Assembly (NCBI GenBank): GCA_963698265.1
Contig: CAVOQC010000001.1
Location: 744,001-808,000 of the forward strand
Source of the DNA: FEB-7 sp963698265
Lineage (GTDB): Bacteria; Pseudomonadota; Gammaproteobacteria; Burkholderiales; Usitatibacteraceae
DNA length: 64,000 bases
Direction: 5' to 3'
Each line of letters starts with the position of its first letter. Positions within the stretch are counted from its first letter, which is position 1. Positions 7,288 to 16,402 of this stretch are shown here, one piece after another. Position numbers and translations under genes: made by a program. The notes beneath the pieces are model-generated. The model was not told the origin of the DNA, did no database searches, and saw only the letters and a program-made list of their open reading frames with translations.

Positions 7288-8574
7288 ATGAGCACCGTCC
7301 GCACCACCTGGCGCACGATCGCCGCGGGCTTCGCCTGCCTGGCCACCGCCGCGCTCGCGCAGACCGAGATCTCGTTCTACTATCCCGTCGCCGTCGGCGG
7401 GCCCATCACGAAGATCGTCGACCAGATGGCCGCCGACTTCGAGAAGGAAAACCCCGGAATCAAGGTGAAGCCCGTCTACGCGGGCACCTACCAGGAGACG
7501 GTGGTGAAGGCGATCACGGCGCACAAGGCCGGCACGCCGCCGGCGACCGCGATCATCCTGTCCACCGACATGTACACGCTCATCGACGAGGACGCGATCG
7601 TGCCCTTCGACGACTTCGCGAAGAGCGCCGACGACAAGAAGTGGCTGGCGAGCTTCTTCCCGGCGTTCATGGCCAACAGCCAGACGGGCGGCAAGACCTG
7701 GGGAATCCCCTTCCAGCGCTCGACCATCGTCCTCTACTGGAACAAGGAGATCTTCAAGGAGGCGGGCCTCGACCCGGACAAGGGCCCGGCGACCTGGAAG
7801 GAGATGCTCGAGCTCGCGCAGAAGCTCACGGTGCGCGACTCTTCCGGCAACGTCACGCGCTGGGGCGTGCAGATTCCCTCCTCGGGATTTCCCTACTGGC
7901 TCTTCCAGGGGCTCACCACCCCCAACGGCGTGGAACTCATGAACGCCGCCGGCAACGAGACCTACTTCGACAAGCCCGCGGTGGTCGAGGCGCTGCAGTA
8001 CTGGGTGGATCTCGGCCGCAAGCACAAGGTGATGTCGCCCGGCGTGATCGAGTGGGGCACCACGCCGAAGGACTTCTTCGAGAAGAAGATCGCCATGATG
8101 TGGACCACGACGGGCAACCTCACCAACGTGAAGAAGAACGCGAAGTTCGACTTCGGCGTGACGATGCTTCCCGCGAGCAAGCGGCGCGGCTCGCCCACGG
8201 GCGGGGGCAACTTCTACATCTTCAAGAAGGCCACGAAGGCCGAGCAGGAGGCGACCTTCAGGTTCGCGAAGTTCATGACCGAGCCCGAGCGCGCCGCCCA
8301 GTGGGGGATGGACACCGGCTACGTCGCCGTGCGGCCCGACGCGTGGGAGACCGCGAAGATGAAGGCGTACGTGAAGGACTTCCCGGTGGCGGCTGTCGCG
8401 CGCGACCAGCTGCAGTATTCGGTGGCTGAGCTCTCCACCCACGAGAACCAGCGCGTGACCAAGGCCCTGAACGACGGGCTGCAGGCGGCACTCACCGGCG
8501 CGAAGTCCCCGGCGGAGGCGATGAAGGACGCCCAGGCCGAGGCCGCGCGCATCCTCCGGCCCTACAAGCGCTGA
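7288..8574 (+). CDS. ABC importer periplasmic substrate-binding protein (UgpB-like)
   Basis: A 428-residue extracellular solute-binding protein (SBP_bac family 1) with a cleavable signal peptide ending near ATAALAQ (about residue 25). The opening TEISFYYPVAVGGPITKIVDQMAADFEKENPGI.. and the segment VYAGTYQETVVKAITAHKAG resemble UgpB. GKTWGIPFQRSTIVLYWNKEIFKEAGLDP is the conserved hinge/ligand region of the family. It follows the ATPase by 31 bases behind a GAGGAG-type Shine-Dalgarno, and the first permease starts 4 bases after its stop. Glycerol-3-phosphate is a guess from similarity; other sugars or polyols are possible. Confidence 0.92.
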   Translation: MSTVRTTWRTIAAGFACLATAALAQTEISFYYPVAVGGPITKIVDQMAADFEKENPGIKVKPVYAGTYQETVVKAITAHKAGTPPATAIILSTDMYTLIDEDAIVPFDDFAKSADDKKWLASFFPAFMANSQTGGKTWGIPFQRSTIVLYWNKEIFKEAGLDPDKGPATWKEMLELAQKLTVRDSSGNVTRWGVQIPSSGFPYWLFQGLTTPNGVELMNAAGNETYFDKPAVVEALQYWVDLGRKHKVMSPGVIEWGTTPKDFFEKKIAMMWTTTGNLTNVKKNAKFDFGVTMLPASKRRGSPTGGGNFYIFKKATKAEQEATFRFAKFMTEPERAAQWGMDTGYVAVRPDAWETAKMKAYVKDFPVAAVARDQLQYSVAELSTHENQRVTKALNDGLQAALTGAKSPAEAMKDAQAEAARILRPYKR

Positions 8575-8578
8575 CCAC

Positions 8579-9457
8579 GTGAGGCTCGGCGCGATCAACG
8601 CCGTCACCGGCTGGCTCCTCGTGCTGCCGGCGGCGGCGCTGCTCGCGCTCTTCACGCACTTCCCGGTCGTCGCGACGATCATCGACAGCTTCTACGCGAC
8701 CTCCCGGGCCGGAAAGCCCGGCCCCTTCGTGGGGCTGGAGAACTACCAGGTGATGATCGCCGACGAGGTGTTCTGGAAGTCGCTCTGGAACAACGTCTGG
8801 TACTCGCTCGGCACCATCCCGCTGTCCATCGGCCTCGCCCTGGTGATGGCGCTGTGGGTGAACTCCGCGATGCGCGGCCGCACCTGGCTGCGCGTCGCGT
8901 TCTTCACGCCCACGATCCTGCCGATGATCGCGGTGGCCAACATCTGGCTCTTCTTCTACACGCCGCAGTACGGCCTGCTGGAGAAGTTCACGACGGGGCT
9001 GGGATTCGCCACCCACAACTGGCTGGGCACGGAGTCCACGGCGCTCGCCTGCGTGATGGTGGTGGCGATCTGGAAGGACGCGGGCTTCTTCATGATCTTC
9101 TACCTCGCCGCCCTGCAGTCGATCCCGCCCTCGCTCGCCGAGGCCGCGGCGCTGGAGGGCGCGCCGAGGAGCTACTACCTGCGCCGCATCGTGCTGCCGC
9201 TGCTCATGCCCACCACGCTCTTCGTGCTGGTGAACGCGGTCATCAACTCCTTCCGCCTCGTCGACCACATCGTGGTGATGACGCGCGGCGGGCCCAACAA
9301 CGCGACCTCGCTCCTGCTCTTCCACATCTACCAGGTGGGCTTCAGCTTCTGGGACACGGGCTATGCCGCGGCGCTCACGCTGGTGCTGCTCGCGATCCTG
9401 GCCGCGGCCGCCATCGGGCAGTTCGTGTTCCTCGACAAGAAGGTGCACTACCAGTGA
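8579..9457 (+). CDS. ABC importer permease (UgpA type)
   Basis: A 292-residue inner-membrane permease (BPD_transp_1) with six predicted helices. The cytoplasmic EAA loop reads SLAEAAALEGAPRSYYLRRIVLPLLMP, and a C-terminal MTRGGPNNATSLLLFHIYQ is typical of CUT1 permeases. The start is GTG 8579, four bases after the binding-protein stop. It overlaps the next permease by four bases (GTGA), showing translational coupling. It forms the heteromeric channel with the following gene. Confidence 0.93.
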   Translation: MRLGAINAVTGWLLVLPAAALLALFTHFPVVATIIDSFYATSRAGKPGPFVGLENYQVMIADEVFWKSLWNNVWYSLGTIPLSIGLALVMALWVNSAMRGRTWLRVAFFTPTILPMIAVANIWLFFYTPQYGLLEKFTTGLGFATHNWLGTESTALACVMVVAIWKDAGFFMIFYLAALQSIPPSLAEAAALEGAPRSYYLRRIVLPLLMPTTLFVLVNAVINSFRLVDHIVVMTRGGPNNATSLLLFHIYQVGFSFWDTGYAAALTLVLLAILAAAAIGQFVFLDKKVHYQ

Positions 9458-10281
9458 GCAGGCTCTACGAGCCGCGCGGTCCCTGGCTCGCGCTGGAGAC
9501 CGTGGCGGCGTGGCTGCTCGGGATCCTGTGGATCCTGCCGCTCGCCTACGCGGTGTGGACGGCGTTCCACCCGTCGGAATACTCGGCGCGCTTCGAGATC
9601 CTCGCGCCGCTGACGCTCTCCAACTTCGTGCGCGCCTGGGAGGCCGCGCCCTTCGCGCGCTATTTCGCCAACAGCTTCGCGCTGGTGACGATGGTGCTCT
9701 CCTGCCAGCTCGTGCTGTGCACCCTCGCCGCCTACGCTTTCGCGCGCTTCGAGTTCCCCGGCAAGGACATCGCCTTCATCCTCGTGCTGGTGCAGCTGAT
9801 GATCATGCCGGATGTCCTCATCGTGGAGAACTACCGCACGATGTGGCGCCTGGGAATCCTCGACTCCATCCCCGCCATCGGCCTGCCCTACGTGGCGTCC
9901 GCCTTCGGGATCTTCCTCCTGCGCCAGACCTTCAAGACGGTGCCGAAGGAATTGGACGAGGCCGCGCGCGTGGAGGGCGCCGGGCCGCTCGCGGTGCTCC
10001 TCAAGGTGTACGTCCCGCTCGCGAAGCCCGTCTACCTCGCCTACGGGCTGGTCTCCGTGAGCTACCACTGGAACAACTTCCTCTGGCCGCTCATCGTCAC
10101 CAATTCGGTGAGTTCGCGCCCGGTGACGGTGGGACTGCAGGTCTTCTCCTCGGGCGACCAGGGCATCGACTGGTCGATCATCACGGCGGCGACACTCATG
10201 ACCTCCGCGCCGCTGCTCGTGGGGTTCCTGCTCTTCCAGCGCCAGTTCGTGCAGTCGTTCATGCGGGCGGGCATTCGTTGA
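9454..10281 (+). CDS. ABC importer permease (UgpE type)
   Basis: A 275-residue permease with six helices. The EAA motif is KELDEAARVEGAGPLAVLLKVYVPLAKP, and YHWNNFLWPLIV near the C-terminus is the hallmark of UgpE/MalG-type subunits. GTG 9454 overlaps the stop of the preceding permease. It closes the ATPase, binding protein, permease, permease unit; the next gene is 88 bases on and unrelated. Confidence 0.93.
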   Translation: MSRLYEPRGPWLALETVAAWLLGILWILPLAYAVWTAFHPSEYSARFEILAPLTLSNFVRAWEAAPFARYFANSFALVTMVLSCQLVLCTLAAYAFARFEFPGKDIAFILVLVQLMIMPDVLIVENYRTMWRLGILDSIPAIGLPYVASAFGIFLLRQTFKTVPKELDEAARVEGAGPLAVLLKVYVPLAKPVYLAYGLVSVSYHWNNFLWPLIVTNSVSSRPVTVGLQVFSSGDQGIDWSIITAATLMTSAPLLVGFLLFQRQFVQSFMRAGIR

Positions 10282-10369
10282 GGATCGGGCCGGGGACTCC
10301 GTCTTGTCCGAGAGGGCTCCCTTCCGGTGCAGAATTGCCTTCACCCGTGACTCGATCGAGGATCGCGCC

Positions 10370-11137
10370 GTGAAGAAACTCCCCGCCTTTCTCGCCTGCC
10401 TGGCCGGCCTCTGCGCGCTCGCCGGGGCGCCAGCCGCGCTCGCCGCCTCCCACCTCGTGCCCGAGCAGCCCTACGCCTTCGATCCCGTGCACCTGCGCAT
10501 GACGGTGGACTCCTGCGTCTTTGCCGAGGACATGGTCGCGGTGGCGTTTTCCCAGGGCGCGATCGAGGTGCGGACGCGCCAGAACAACTGCCTCGTGCCG
10601 GGCCCGCCGCGCATCGTCGACATCCGTCTGGGTTCGCTCGCCCCGGGAACCTGGCGCGTGATCGTGCGCGCGTTGAACGGCGACATCGTGCTGCCGCCAT
10701 TGGAGACGATCGACTTCCAGGTGCTCGACCGGCCCGCGATCGCGGTCTTCCCGCTGCCGCCCCGCCCGCTCGCCGATCACTCGGGCCAGTGGTACCGGCC
10801 CGCGGAATCGGGCTGGGGGCTGTCGTTCCACCAGAGCGCGACCGACGTGGCCTTCGCCGCGTGGTACGTGTACGACGCGGCCGGCGTGCCGACCTGGTAC
10901 ACGATCCAGGAAGGGCGCTGGGAGAACGCCACGCGCTGGACCGGGACGGTCTACCGCACCGCCGGACCGCCCTTCTTCGCGCCGGCCTTCGACCCGGCCA
11001 TGGTCTCGATCGCGCCCGTGGGCCAGGCAACCCTCGACTTCGAGCAGCAGGCGGGCGAGGAAGGCTACGCAACCCTCACCTACGGGGTGACGGGGCTCGG
11101 GACGGGCACGAAGCGCATCACCCGGCTCGCGTTCTAG
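10370..11137 (+). CDS. secreted protein with an ESGWG beta module
   Basis: A 255-residue exported protein. GTG 10370 with GAGG upstream begins directly at a signal peptide (KKLPAFLACLAGLCALAGAP..ALA), so I prefer it to the longer reading from 10304. The mature protein has an N-terminal beta-rich part with two Cys, then a module with GQWYRPAESGWGLSFHQS and FAAWYVYDAAGVPTWYTIQ. I recall this ESGWG plus F-A-x-W-Y-x-Y-D pattern from poorly characterised exported proteins of high-GC beta- and gammaproteobacteria; no function is known to me. The EEP-family gene follows 9 bases on and may be co-transcribed. Confidence 0.7.
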   Translation: MKKLPAFLACLAGLCALAGAPAALAASHLVPEQPYAFDPVHLRMTVDSCVFAEDMVAVAFSQGAIEVRTRQNNCLVPGPPRIVDIRLGSLAPGTWRVIVRALNGDIVLPPLETIDFQVLDRPAIAVFPLPPRPLADHSGQWYRPAESGWGLSFHQSATDVAFAAWYVYDAAGVPTWYTIQEGRWENATRWTGTVYRTAGPPFFAPAFDPAMVSIAPVGQATLDFEQQAGEEGYATLTYGVTGLGTGTKRITRLAF

Positions 11138-11146
11138 AGCCAGCCC

Positions 11147-11998
11147 GTGAAGCTCATCACCTGGAACATCCAGTGGGGCCGCGGCCTCGACGGCCGCGTG
11201 GACCTCGCGCGCATCGTCGCCCACGCCCGCGCGATGGCCGACTTCGACGTGCTGAACCTGCAGGAAGTCGCCGACAACTTCCCGGCGCTCGAGGGCAATG
11301 ACGACGCTGACCAGTTCGCCGCCCTCGCGGGCCTGCTGCCCGGCTACACCGCGATCCCCGGCTACGGCGTGGACGTCGACGGGCCGGGCCGGCGCAGGCG
11401 CTTCGGCAACCTGATCCTCACGCGGCTTCCAGTGCTCTCGGCGCGCACGCACGCGCTGCCGTGGCCCGCGGACCCCGGCAAGGAGTCCATGCCGCGGGTG
11501 GCGATCGAGGCGATGCTCCGGTGCCCGATGGGGCCGGTGCGCATGACGACCACGCACCTCGAGTACTACTCGCCCGTGCAGCGCGCGGCGCAGGCGGCGC
11601 GGCTGCGCGAAGTGCACGACGAAGCCTGCGGGCGGGCGGCGCAGCCCGGTTTCCCGACGGCCGGGCGCGGGCCGTTCGATCTCGCCGCGCCGACGCCTTC
11701 GGCCATCCTCACGGCGGATTTCAACTTCCCGCCGGAAAACCCCGCCTACGACGACGTCCAGGCGCCGCTCGCGAGCGCGGGACCCGCGTACCGCGATGCG
11801 TGGGCGCTCGTGAACGGCCGGCGCGCGCACGAGCCGACCTTCTGCGTGCACGACGACCGCTATGCGAAGACGCCCTACTGCTGCGACTTCATCTTCGTGA
11901 GCGCGGATCTCGCGCCACGCGTGCGCGGCATCCTGGTCGACGCGGACACGCGGCTCTCCGACCACCAGCCGGTGCTGCTCGACTTCGACGATCGCTAG
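11147..11998 (+). CDS. endonuclease/exonuclease/phosphatase family protein
   Basis: A 283-residue hydrolase of the EEP (DNase I/exonuclease III-like) superfamily, starting at GTG 11147. Signatures: the first strand MKLITWNIQWGRG, the metal-binding Glu in VLNLQEV, a central THLEYYS, TADFNFPP with the metal-binding Asp/Asn pair, PTFCVHDDRYAKTPYCCDFIF, and the catalytic SDHQPVLLDF at the end. There is no signal peptide, so it is probably cytoplasmic. The substrate (nucleic acid, phospholipid or phosphoinositide-like) cannot be decided. It converges on the HAF-repeat gene with 68 bases between and no obvious terminator. Confidence 0.88.
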   Translation: MKLITWNIQWGRGLDGRVDLARIVAHARAMADFDVLNLQEVADNFPALEGNDDADQFAALAGLLPGYTAIPGYGVDVDGPGRRRRFGNLILTRLPVLSARTHALPWPADPGKESMPRVAIEAMLRCPMGPVRMTTTHLEYYSPVQRAAQAARLREVHDEACGRAAQPGFPTAGRGPFDLAAPTPSAILTADFNFPPENPAYDDVQAPLASAGPAYRDAWALVNGRRAHEPTFCVHDDRYAKTPYCCDFIFVSADLAPRVRGILVDADTRLSDHQPVLLDFDDR

Positions 11999-12066
11999 GC
12001 GGGCCGCGACGAACCGGCGAACCCGGGCGAACCTGGCCGCCGGGGCCGCCCAGGGCTCTCCGCGCG

Positions 12067-13491
12067 CTACTTGCCCTTGCCCTTCCCCTTGCCATCGTTC
12101 TTGTCGTCGTCCTTGCGGTCGTCCTTGCCGCCGTCCTTGCCCTTGTCGTCGTCCCGGTCGTCGTCGTCGTCTTCGTCATCATCGTCATGGCGATCGCTCG
12201 CCATGCACTTGCGCTTGTCGCCACGCTCGGAATCCCGCGTGAGCGGCTTTTGCGTGCCGGTGAACCAGCCCGCGTCCATGAAGCTCAACTCCGTCGGGAA
12301 GGCCTGGGGATTGGCCGGGTCCAGCATCGCATCGACCTCGATGCAGTCGACGCGGAACTTCTCCACGCCCTTCGGGAAGCCGTTCGCGCGGAAGTCGAAC
12401 AGGTCGCCGCCGGCGAGGAAGAACTTGCGCCCCCCGACCTTCAGCTTGTACCAGCTGTCGCCGATGCCGATGGGAAGCCTCACGGTCGCGATGCGCGGAT
12501 TCTTCTTGCCGATCTTGTAGTCGTAGCCGACGGCCACCACGGGGTCGATGAAGATCGGCACACCGGGAATCACCGCCACGGAGAAGACATAGGCGCCGGA
12601 CGAGGTCGTGCCCGTGGGCAGCGACACCGGCGTCGCGATGAAGCCGCGCGTGTCACCCGCCGCGTCGTAGTAGAGCCCGCTCACCTGGCCCGCGTTGTTG
12701 ATGGCCTCGCCGACCGTGAAGGTCGATCCCGGCACGTCGAGGAGCTGGTAGCCGAGGGAGTTGCCCACGAAGCCGCTCGTGACGGCGCCCATCGTCACGA
12801 AGCCCGTCATGAGGCCGGTGTCGGTGATGCCGCGCGCCCGCGTCGGGTTGCCGGCGATCTGGAAGAGCACGATCGTCCCGTCGGGCTGGCGCAGGAAGGC
12901 TTGCGTACCGCCGGGCAGCACCGCGCTGCCGACGACCTGGCCGGCGTTGTTGATGCCCTGGGCAATGGTGAGGAAGGAGCCGGGGATGGTGATGTCGGTG
13001 AAGGCGCCCGTCGCCGGGTTGTAGAGGTAGCCCGCGCTCGCGCCTGCGCCTCCGCCCGAGCCGTCATCGGAATAGCCCGTCACCAGGCCGGAGTTGCTGA
13101 TGGCCCGCGCGTGGGTGTTGGTCCAGCCCGGCCGGGTGAAGAAAGAGTAGGCGCCGCCGGAGAGGATGAATCCGCGCGAGGGCGAGGGGTCCTCGAACGT
13201 CGTGCCCACGATCACGCCCGCATCGTTGATGCCGTGCGCCGTCGCCGTCACCGGAGCCGAAGGCAGCAACGAGAAGACGCCGCCGGCGTAGGAGAAGCTG
13301 AAGTTGTTGACGCCGTCGACGCTCGCGTAGCCGACGATGCGGCCCGTGCCGTTCAGCCCGCGCACGTCGGTCATGACCGAGCCGGGGTAGCTCACGGTGT
13401 TGAAGACGTAGACCGCGGAAGCGGAAGTGCACAGGAGCAGGGCGGCGCATGCCGCGGCCGCCCGGACGATGCCCCGGAATGTGGAAACCAT
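12067..13491 (-). CDS. exported HAF-repeat protein with Asp/Lys-rich tail
   Basis: A 474-residue secreted protein. ATG 13491 has GAGGAG upstream and starts a clean signal peptide (VSTFRGIVRAAAACAALLLCTSASA). The first ~270 mature residues hold six repeats of the HAF type, such as AHGINDAGVIVG, ARAISNSGLVTGY, AQGINNAGQVVGS, ARGITDTGLMTGF and EAINNAGQVSGLY, expected to form a beta-propeller-like fold. A beta-rich domain of about 130 residues follows. The last ~40 residues are almost only Asp, Lys, Gly and Arg, probably disordered and possibly cation-binding. No sorting motif such as PEP-CTERM is present. It resembles extracellular HAF-family proteins of unknown role. Confidence 0.8.
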   Translation of the reverse strand: MVSTFRGIVRAAAACAALLLCTSASAVYVFNTVSYPGSVMTDVRGLNGTGRIVGYASVDGVNNFSFSYAGGVFSLLPSAPVTATAHGINDAGVIVGTTFEDPSPSRGFILSGGAYSFFTRPGWTNTHARAISNSGLVTGYSDDGSGGGAGASAGYLYNPATGAFTDITIPGSFLTIAQGINNAGQVVGSAVLPGGTQAFLRQPDGTIVLFQIAGNPTRARGITDTGLMTGFVTMGAVTSGFVGNSLGYQLLDVPGSTFTVGEAINNAGQVSGLYYDAAGDTRGFIATPVSLPTGTTSSGAYVFSVAVIPGVPIFIDPVVAVGYDYKIGKKNPRIATVRLPIGIGDSWYKLKVGGRKFFLAGGDLFDFRANGFPKGVEKFRVDCIEVDAMLDPANPQAFPTELSFMDAGWFTGTQKPLTRDSERGDKRKCMASDRHDDDDEDDDDDRDDDKGKDGGKDDRKDDDKNDGKGKGKGK

Positions 13492-13655
13492 GGTGTTCTC
13501 CTCAGGAATGGTCGAACGGCGAGAGGGGGGAGTCTGCCCCGCGCCTTTCGCGGGCGTCAACGCGGAATTTTCCGCACGGCGAGCGTCCGATCTGCGCTGG
13601 ACTGCGGTGCTAGGATGGGCGGCGCTTCCTTCCCGCTCCCTCCGGAGACCGTCCC

Positions 13656-14729
13656 ATGTACCTCCCCGTCGCCTTCGCGCTCGCCGCGCTCGCCCTGGCG
13701 CCAGGCGCGGTCGCGGGCGAAGTGCGCGCGCAGGACACCCCGGCGGCAGGCTGCGCGGAGGGCGACAAGGCGTGCGTCCGGAAGGCGCTCAAGGCGCACC
13801 CCGCGCGGAAGGCGGCCTTCTGGCGGGAGGCGCTCGCGCGTCCCGTCGGCGAGCGCATCGGCCCCGCGCCGCCGGAGCTCGTCGACTTCCTGCGCCTGGA
13901 CAACCTCGCCAACGGCTACCCGGAGAAGCCCGCCGCCGGCCACCTCGCGGAGGATTTCCTCGCCGACGTGCAGGGCGCGATCGCGGACCTGCCTCCCGCG
14001 GTGCGCCGCGTGCTGGGCGAGACCTTCGCCGGAGTCTGGTTCGTCGACGACCTCGGCGGAACGGGATTCACGGACATGTTCGTGGATCAGACCGACCGCC
14101 CCCTCGGCGGCTTCGTGGTCCTCGATGCCGCGGTCCTCGGCAAGTTCACCGCGAACGCGTGGGCCTCGTGGAAGGAGAGCACGCCGTTCAAGGCGCAGCA
14201 GGGTTGGAAGCTCGAGGCGCGCATCGAACGCGAGGCGGAAGACGACCGGCGCGGCGCGATCCGCTACATCCTGCTGCACGAGCTCGGCCACGTGCTGTCG
14301 ATCAACCGCGACCTGCATCCGCGCTGGGACCGGGAGCCGAAGGACGTGCCGCAGGACGCGCGCCTGCCGTTCTTCGCGCTTTCCTGGACCGTCGACCGGA
14401 AGGCGAACCGCTACGCCTCGCGCTTCGACGGCCAGTTTTCCATGCGCCGCTCGGTCGTCTACTACCTCGGCGCGAAGCTCGACGCCGCGGTCATGCCGCG
14501 CGTCTACGCGCGCCTCGAAAAGACGAACTTCGCCACGCTTTACGCGGCCACCTCGCCCGGGGACGATTTCGCCGAGTCCTTCGCGAGCTACGTGCACGTC
14601 GTGCTCCTCGGGCGGCCGTGGGAGATCACCATCCGCCGCGACGGGCGCATCGTCCACACCACCCGCAGCTGCTGGAACGAGGCCCGATGCGCCGCGAAGC
14701 GCAGGCTCCTGGAGCGCCTGCTCGAGTAA
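13656..14729 (+). CDS. secreted HExxH zinc-protease-like protein
   Basis: A 357-residue protein with an N-terminal signal peptide (LPVAFALAALALAPGAVAG) and a zincin motif, ILLHELGHVLSINRDLHP, with the HELGH at about residues 208-212. A later DDFAESFASYVHVVL may provide a third Glu ligand, as in gluzincins. There are four Cys in the mature part, two near the start (GCAEGDKACV) and two near the end (SCWNEARC), possibly paired as disulfides. GGAG lies 13 bases before ATG 13656. It stands alone between divergent and convergent neighbours. Periplasmic peptidase activity is inferred from the motif only. Confidence 0.75.
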   Translation: MYLPVAFALAALALAPGAVAGEVRAQDTPAAGCAEGDKACVRKALKAHPARKAAFWREALARPVGERIGPAPPELVDFLRLDNLANGYPEKPAAGHLAEDFLADVQGAIADLPPAVRRVLGETFAGVWFVDDLGGTGFTDMFVDQTDRPLGGFVVLDAAVLGKFTANAWASWKESTPFKAQQGWKLEARIEREAEDDRRGAIRYILLHELGHVLSINRDLHPRWDREPKDVPQDARLPFFALSWTVDRKANRYASRFDGQFSMRRSVVYYLGAKLDAAVMPRVYARLEKTNFATLYAATSPGDDFAESFASYVHVVLLGRPWEITIRRDGRIVHTTRSCWNEARCAAKRRLLERLLE

Positions 14730-14790
14730 ACCGCCGGTCCCGAGGAGGCTCGTGCAATTCCGGGCCGGGTTCGAGAGACCGACCGCTTCG

Positions 14791-16308
14791 CTAGGGACGG
14801 AAGAGGAGAAAGCCGACGACCATCGCGCCGAGGACAATCGCGATGGCGGCGAGGATCCGCGTCTGGCGCCGCTGCGTGGCCTCGAGGCGCAGGATCGCGC
14901 GCTCGATGCGCCCGGGCGCGTCATCGGAGAGGATCTTGTGCACCAGCCGGGGGATCTGCGGAAGCGTCTTCGACCACCTCGGCGCCTCTTCCCGCAACTG
15001 GTTCCACAACGCGCGCGGCCCCATCTGCTCGCTCATCCAGCGCTCGAGGATGGGTTGCGCGGCGCGGCGCAGGTCGAGGTTGGGGTCCAGGTGGCGGCCC
15101 AGCCCCTCCACCTGCAGGAGCGTCTTCTGCAGCAGCACGAGCTGCGGCTGGATGTCCATGCGGAAGCGCCGGCCCACCTCGAAGAGGCGGATGAGGAGCT
15201 TGCCGAAGTAGATGTCCTTCAGCGGCTTGTCGAAGATCGGCTCGCACACCGAGCGGATCGCGCCCTCGAACTCCTCGACGCCGGTGTCAGCAGGCACCCA
15301 TCCCGCATCGATGTGCGCCACCGCCACCGCCTTGTAGTCGCGCTTGAAGAAGGCGATGAAAATGAGCGCGAGGCAGTTCTTGTCCACCTCCGGAAGCGAC
15401 CCCATGATTCCGTAGTCGACGCCGCAGTAGCGCCCGTCGCGCGCGACGAAGATGTTGCCGGGGTGCATGTCGGCGTGGAAGAAGCCGTCGCGGAAGACCT
15501 GGGTGAAGAAGATCTCCACGCCGTTGCGCCCGAGCTGCGCGATGTCGATGCCGTGCGCGCGGATCTGCTCGAGGTCGTTCACGGGGATCGCGTCGATGCG
15601 CTCCATCACCATCGCCTCGCGCGTGCACCAGTCGAAGTGCACCTCGGGCACGTAGAGGATGGCGCTCGCCTCGAAGTTGCGGCGCACGGTGCTCATGCTG
15701 GAGGCTTCCCGCAGGAGGTCCAGCTCGTCGTGGATGATCTTGTCGAATTCCTCCACCACCTCGCGGGCGCGCAGCAGCTCCGAGAGCGGGTGCAGCCGCT
15801 CGATGAGGCCCGCCACCGCATAGAGGAGCGAGGTGTCCTTGTCGATGGTCGAGACGATCCCGGGCCGCAGGATCTTCACCGCCACCTCGCGCCCGTCGGG
15901 CAGCACCGCGAAATGGACCTGCGCGACCGAGGCGCTCGCCACCGGCACGAGGTCGAGCGTGCGGAAGACCTCGGTGCAGGACTTCCCGTAGGCGCGGTCG
16001 AGCGCGGCCACGACCTGGTCGGCGGGAAAGGGCGGCACCTCGTCCTGGAGCTTCGAGAGCTCGTCGGTGATGTCGATGGGCACGAGGTCCGGCCGGATCG
16101 ACAGGAGCTGGCCGAACTTCACGAACACCGGGCCCAGTTCCTGGAAGGCCACGCGCAGTCGCTTGCCGCGCGGCCCCGACCGGTCGGCCCAGAAAAAGGC
16201 GATGCGGAAGGCGAGACGGACCGGCGCGGTCCCCCGCCCGACGATGAACTCGTCGAGACCGTGGCGACCGACCGTGGAGAGGATGTGCAGGAGCCGGAAG
16301 AACCGCAT
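14791..16308 (-). CDS. ubiB: ubiquinone biosynthesis kinase-like protein UbiB
   Basis: A 505-residue ABC1/UbiB-family atypical kinase required in ubiquinone (coenzyme Q) biosynthesis. The family-specific KxGQ-type motif is seen in GPVFVKFGQLLSIRPD. Further on are VASASVAQVHFA, the catalytic Lys in VAVKILRPGI, HADMHPGNIFV and GVDYGIMGSL; two hydrophobic helices close the C-terminus (ILAAIAIVLGAMVVGFLLF). Length and motifs match the family. A TAGAAT hexamer lies only 9 bases before ATG 16308, so the mRNA may have almost no leader. It sits about 30 kb from ubiJ-ubiE in this window although these genes are usually adjacent. Confidence 0.95.
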   Translation of the reverse strand: MRFFRLLHILSTVGRHGLDEFIVGRGTAPVRLAFRIAFFWADRSGPRGKRLRVAFQELGPVFVKFGQLLSIRPDLVPIDITDELSKLQDEVPPFPADQVVAALDRAYGKSCTEVFRTLDLVPVASASVAQVHFAVLPDGREVAVKILRPGIVSTIDKDTSLLYAVAGLIERLHPLSELLRAREVVEEFDKIIHDELDLLREASSMSTVRRNFEASAILYVPEVHFDWCTREAMVMERIDAIPVNDLEQIRAHGIDIAQLGRNGVEIFFTQVFRDGFFHADMHPGNIFVARDGRYCGVDYGIMGSLPEVDKNCLALIFIAFFKRDYKAVAVAHIDAGWVPADTGVEEFEGAIRSVCEPIFDKPLKDIYFGKLLIRLFEVGRRFRMDIQPQLVLLQKTLLQVEGLGRHLDPNLDLRRAAQPILERWMSEQMGPRALWNQLREEAPRWSKTLPQIPRLVHKILSDDAPGRIERAILRLEATQRRQTRILAAIAIVLGAMVVGFLLFRP

Positions 16309-16367
16309 GGAAGCGCGATTCTACCGCCAAGGCCTCGCCTCCCCTTCAACTCACCTCTCCTTCAATA

Positions 16368-16402
16368 GGGGAGCGCCCCATCCATCAATGGAGACGCTTC
16401 CC
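16368..16402. repeat. degenerate pair of GGGGACGCTCCCC palindromes
   Basis: GGGGAGCGCCCC (16368-16379) and, in the opposite orientation, GGAGACGCTTCCC (16390-16402) resemble the 13-bp palindrome present in four exact copies at 45439-45561 and one at 52288. They fill the gap between ubiB and msrA and touch the msrA stop codon. Confidence 0.6.

Noticed and set aside
11461..16368. A 1635-residue plus-strand reading
   Set aside because: It crosses the EEP, HAF-repeat, zincin and ubiB genes in the wrong frame and has only low-complexity Arg/Ala content; an effect of high GC.
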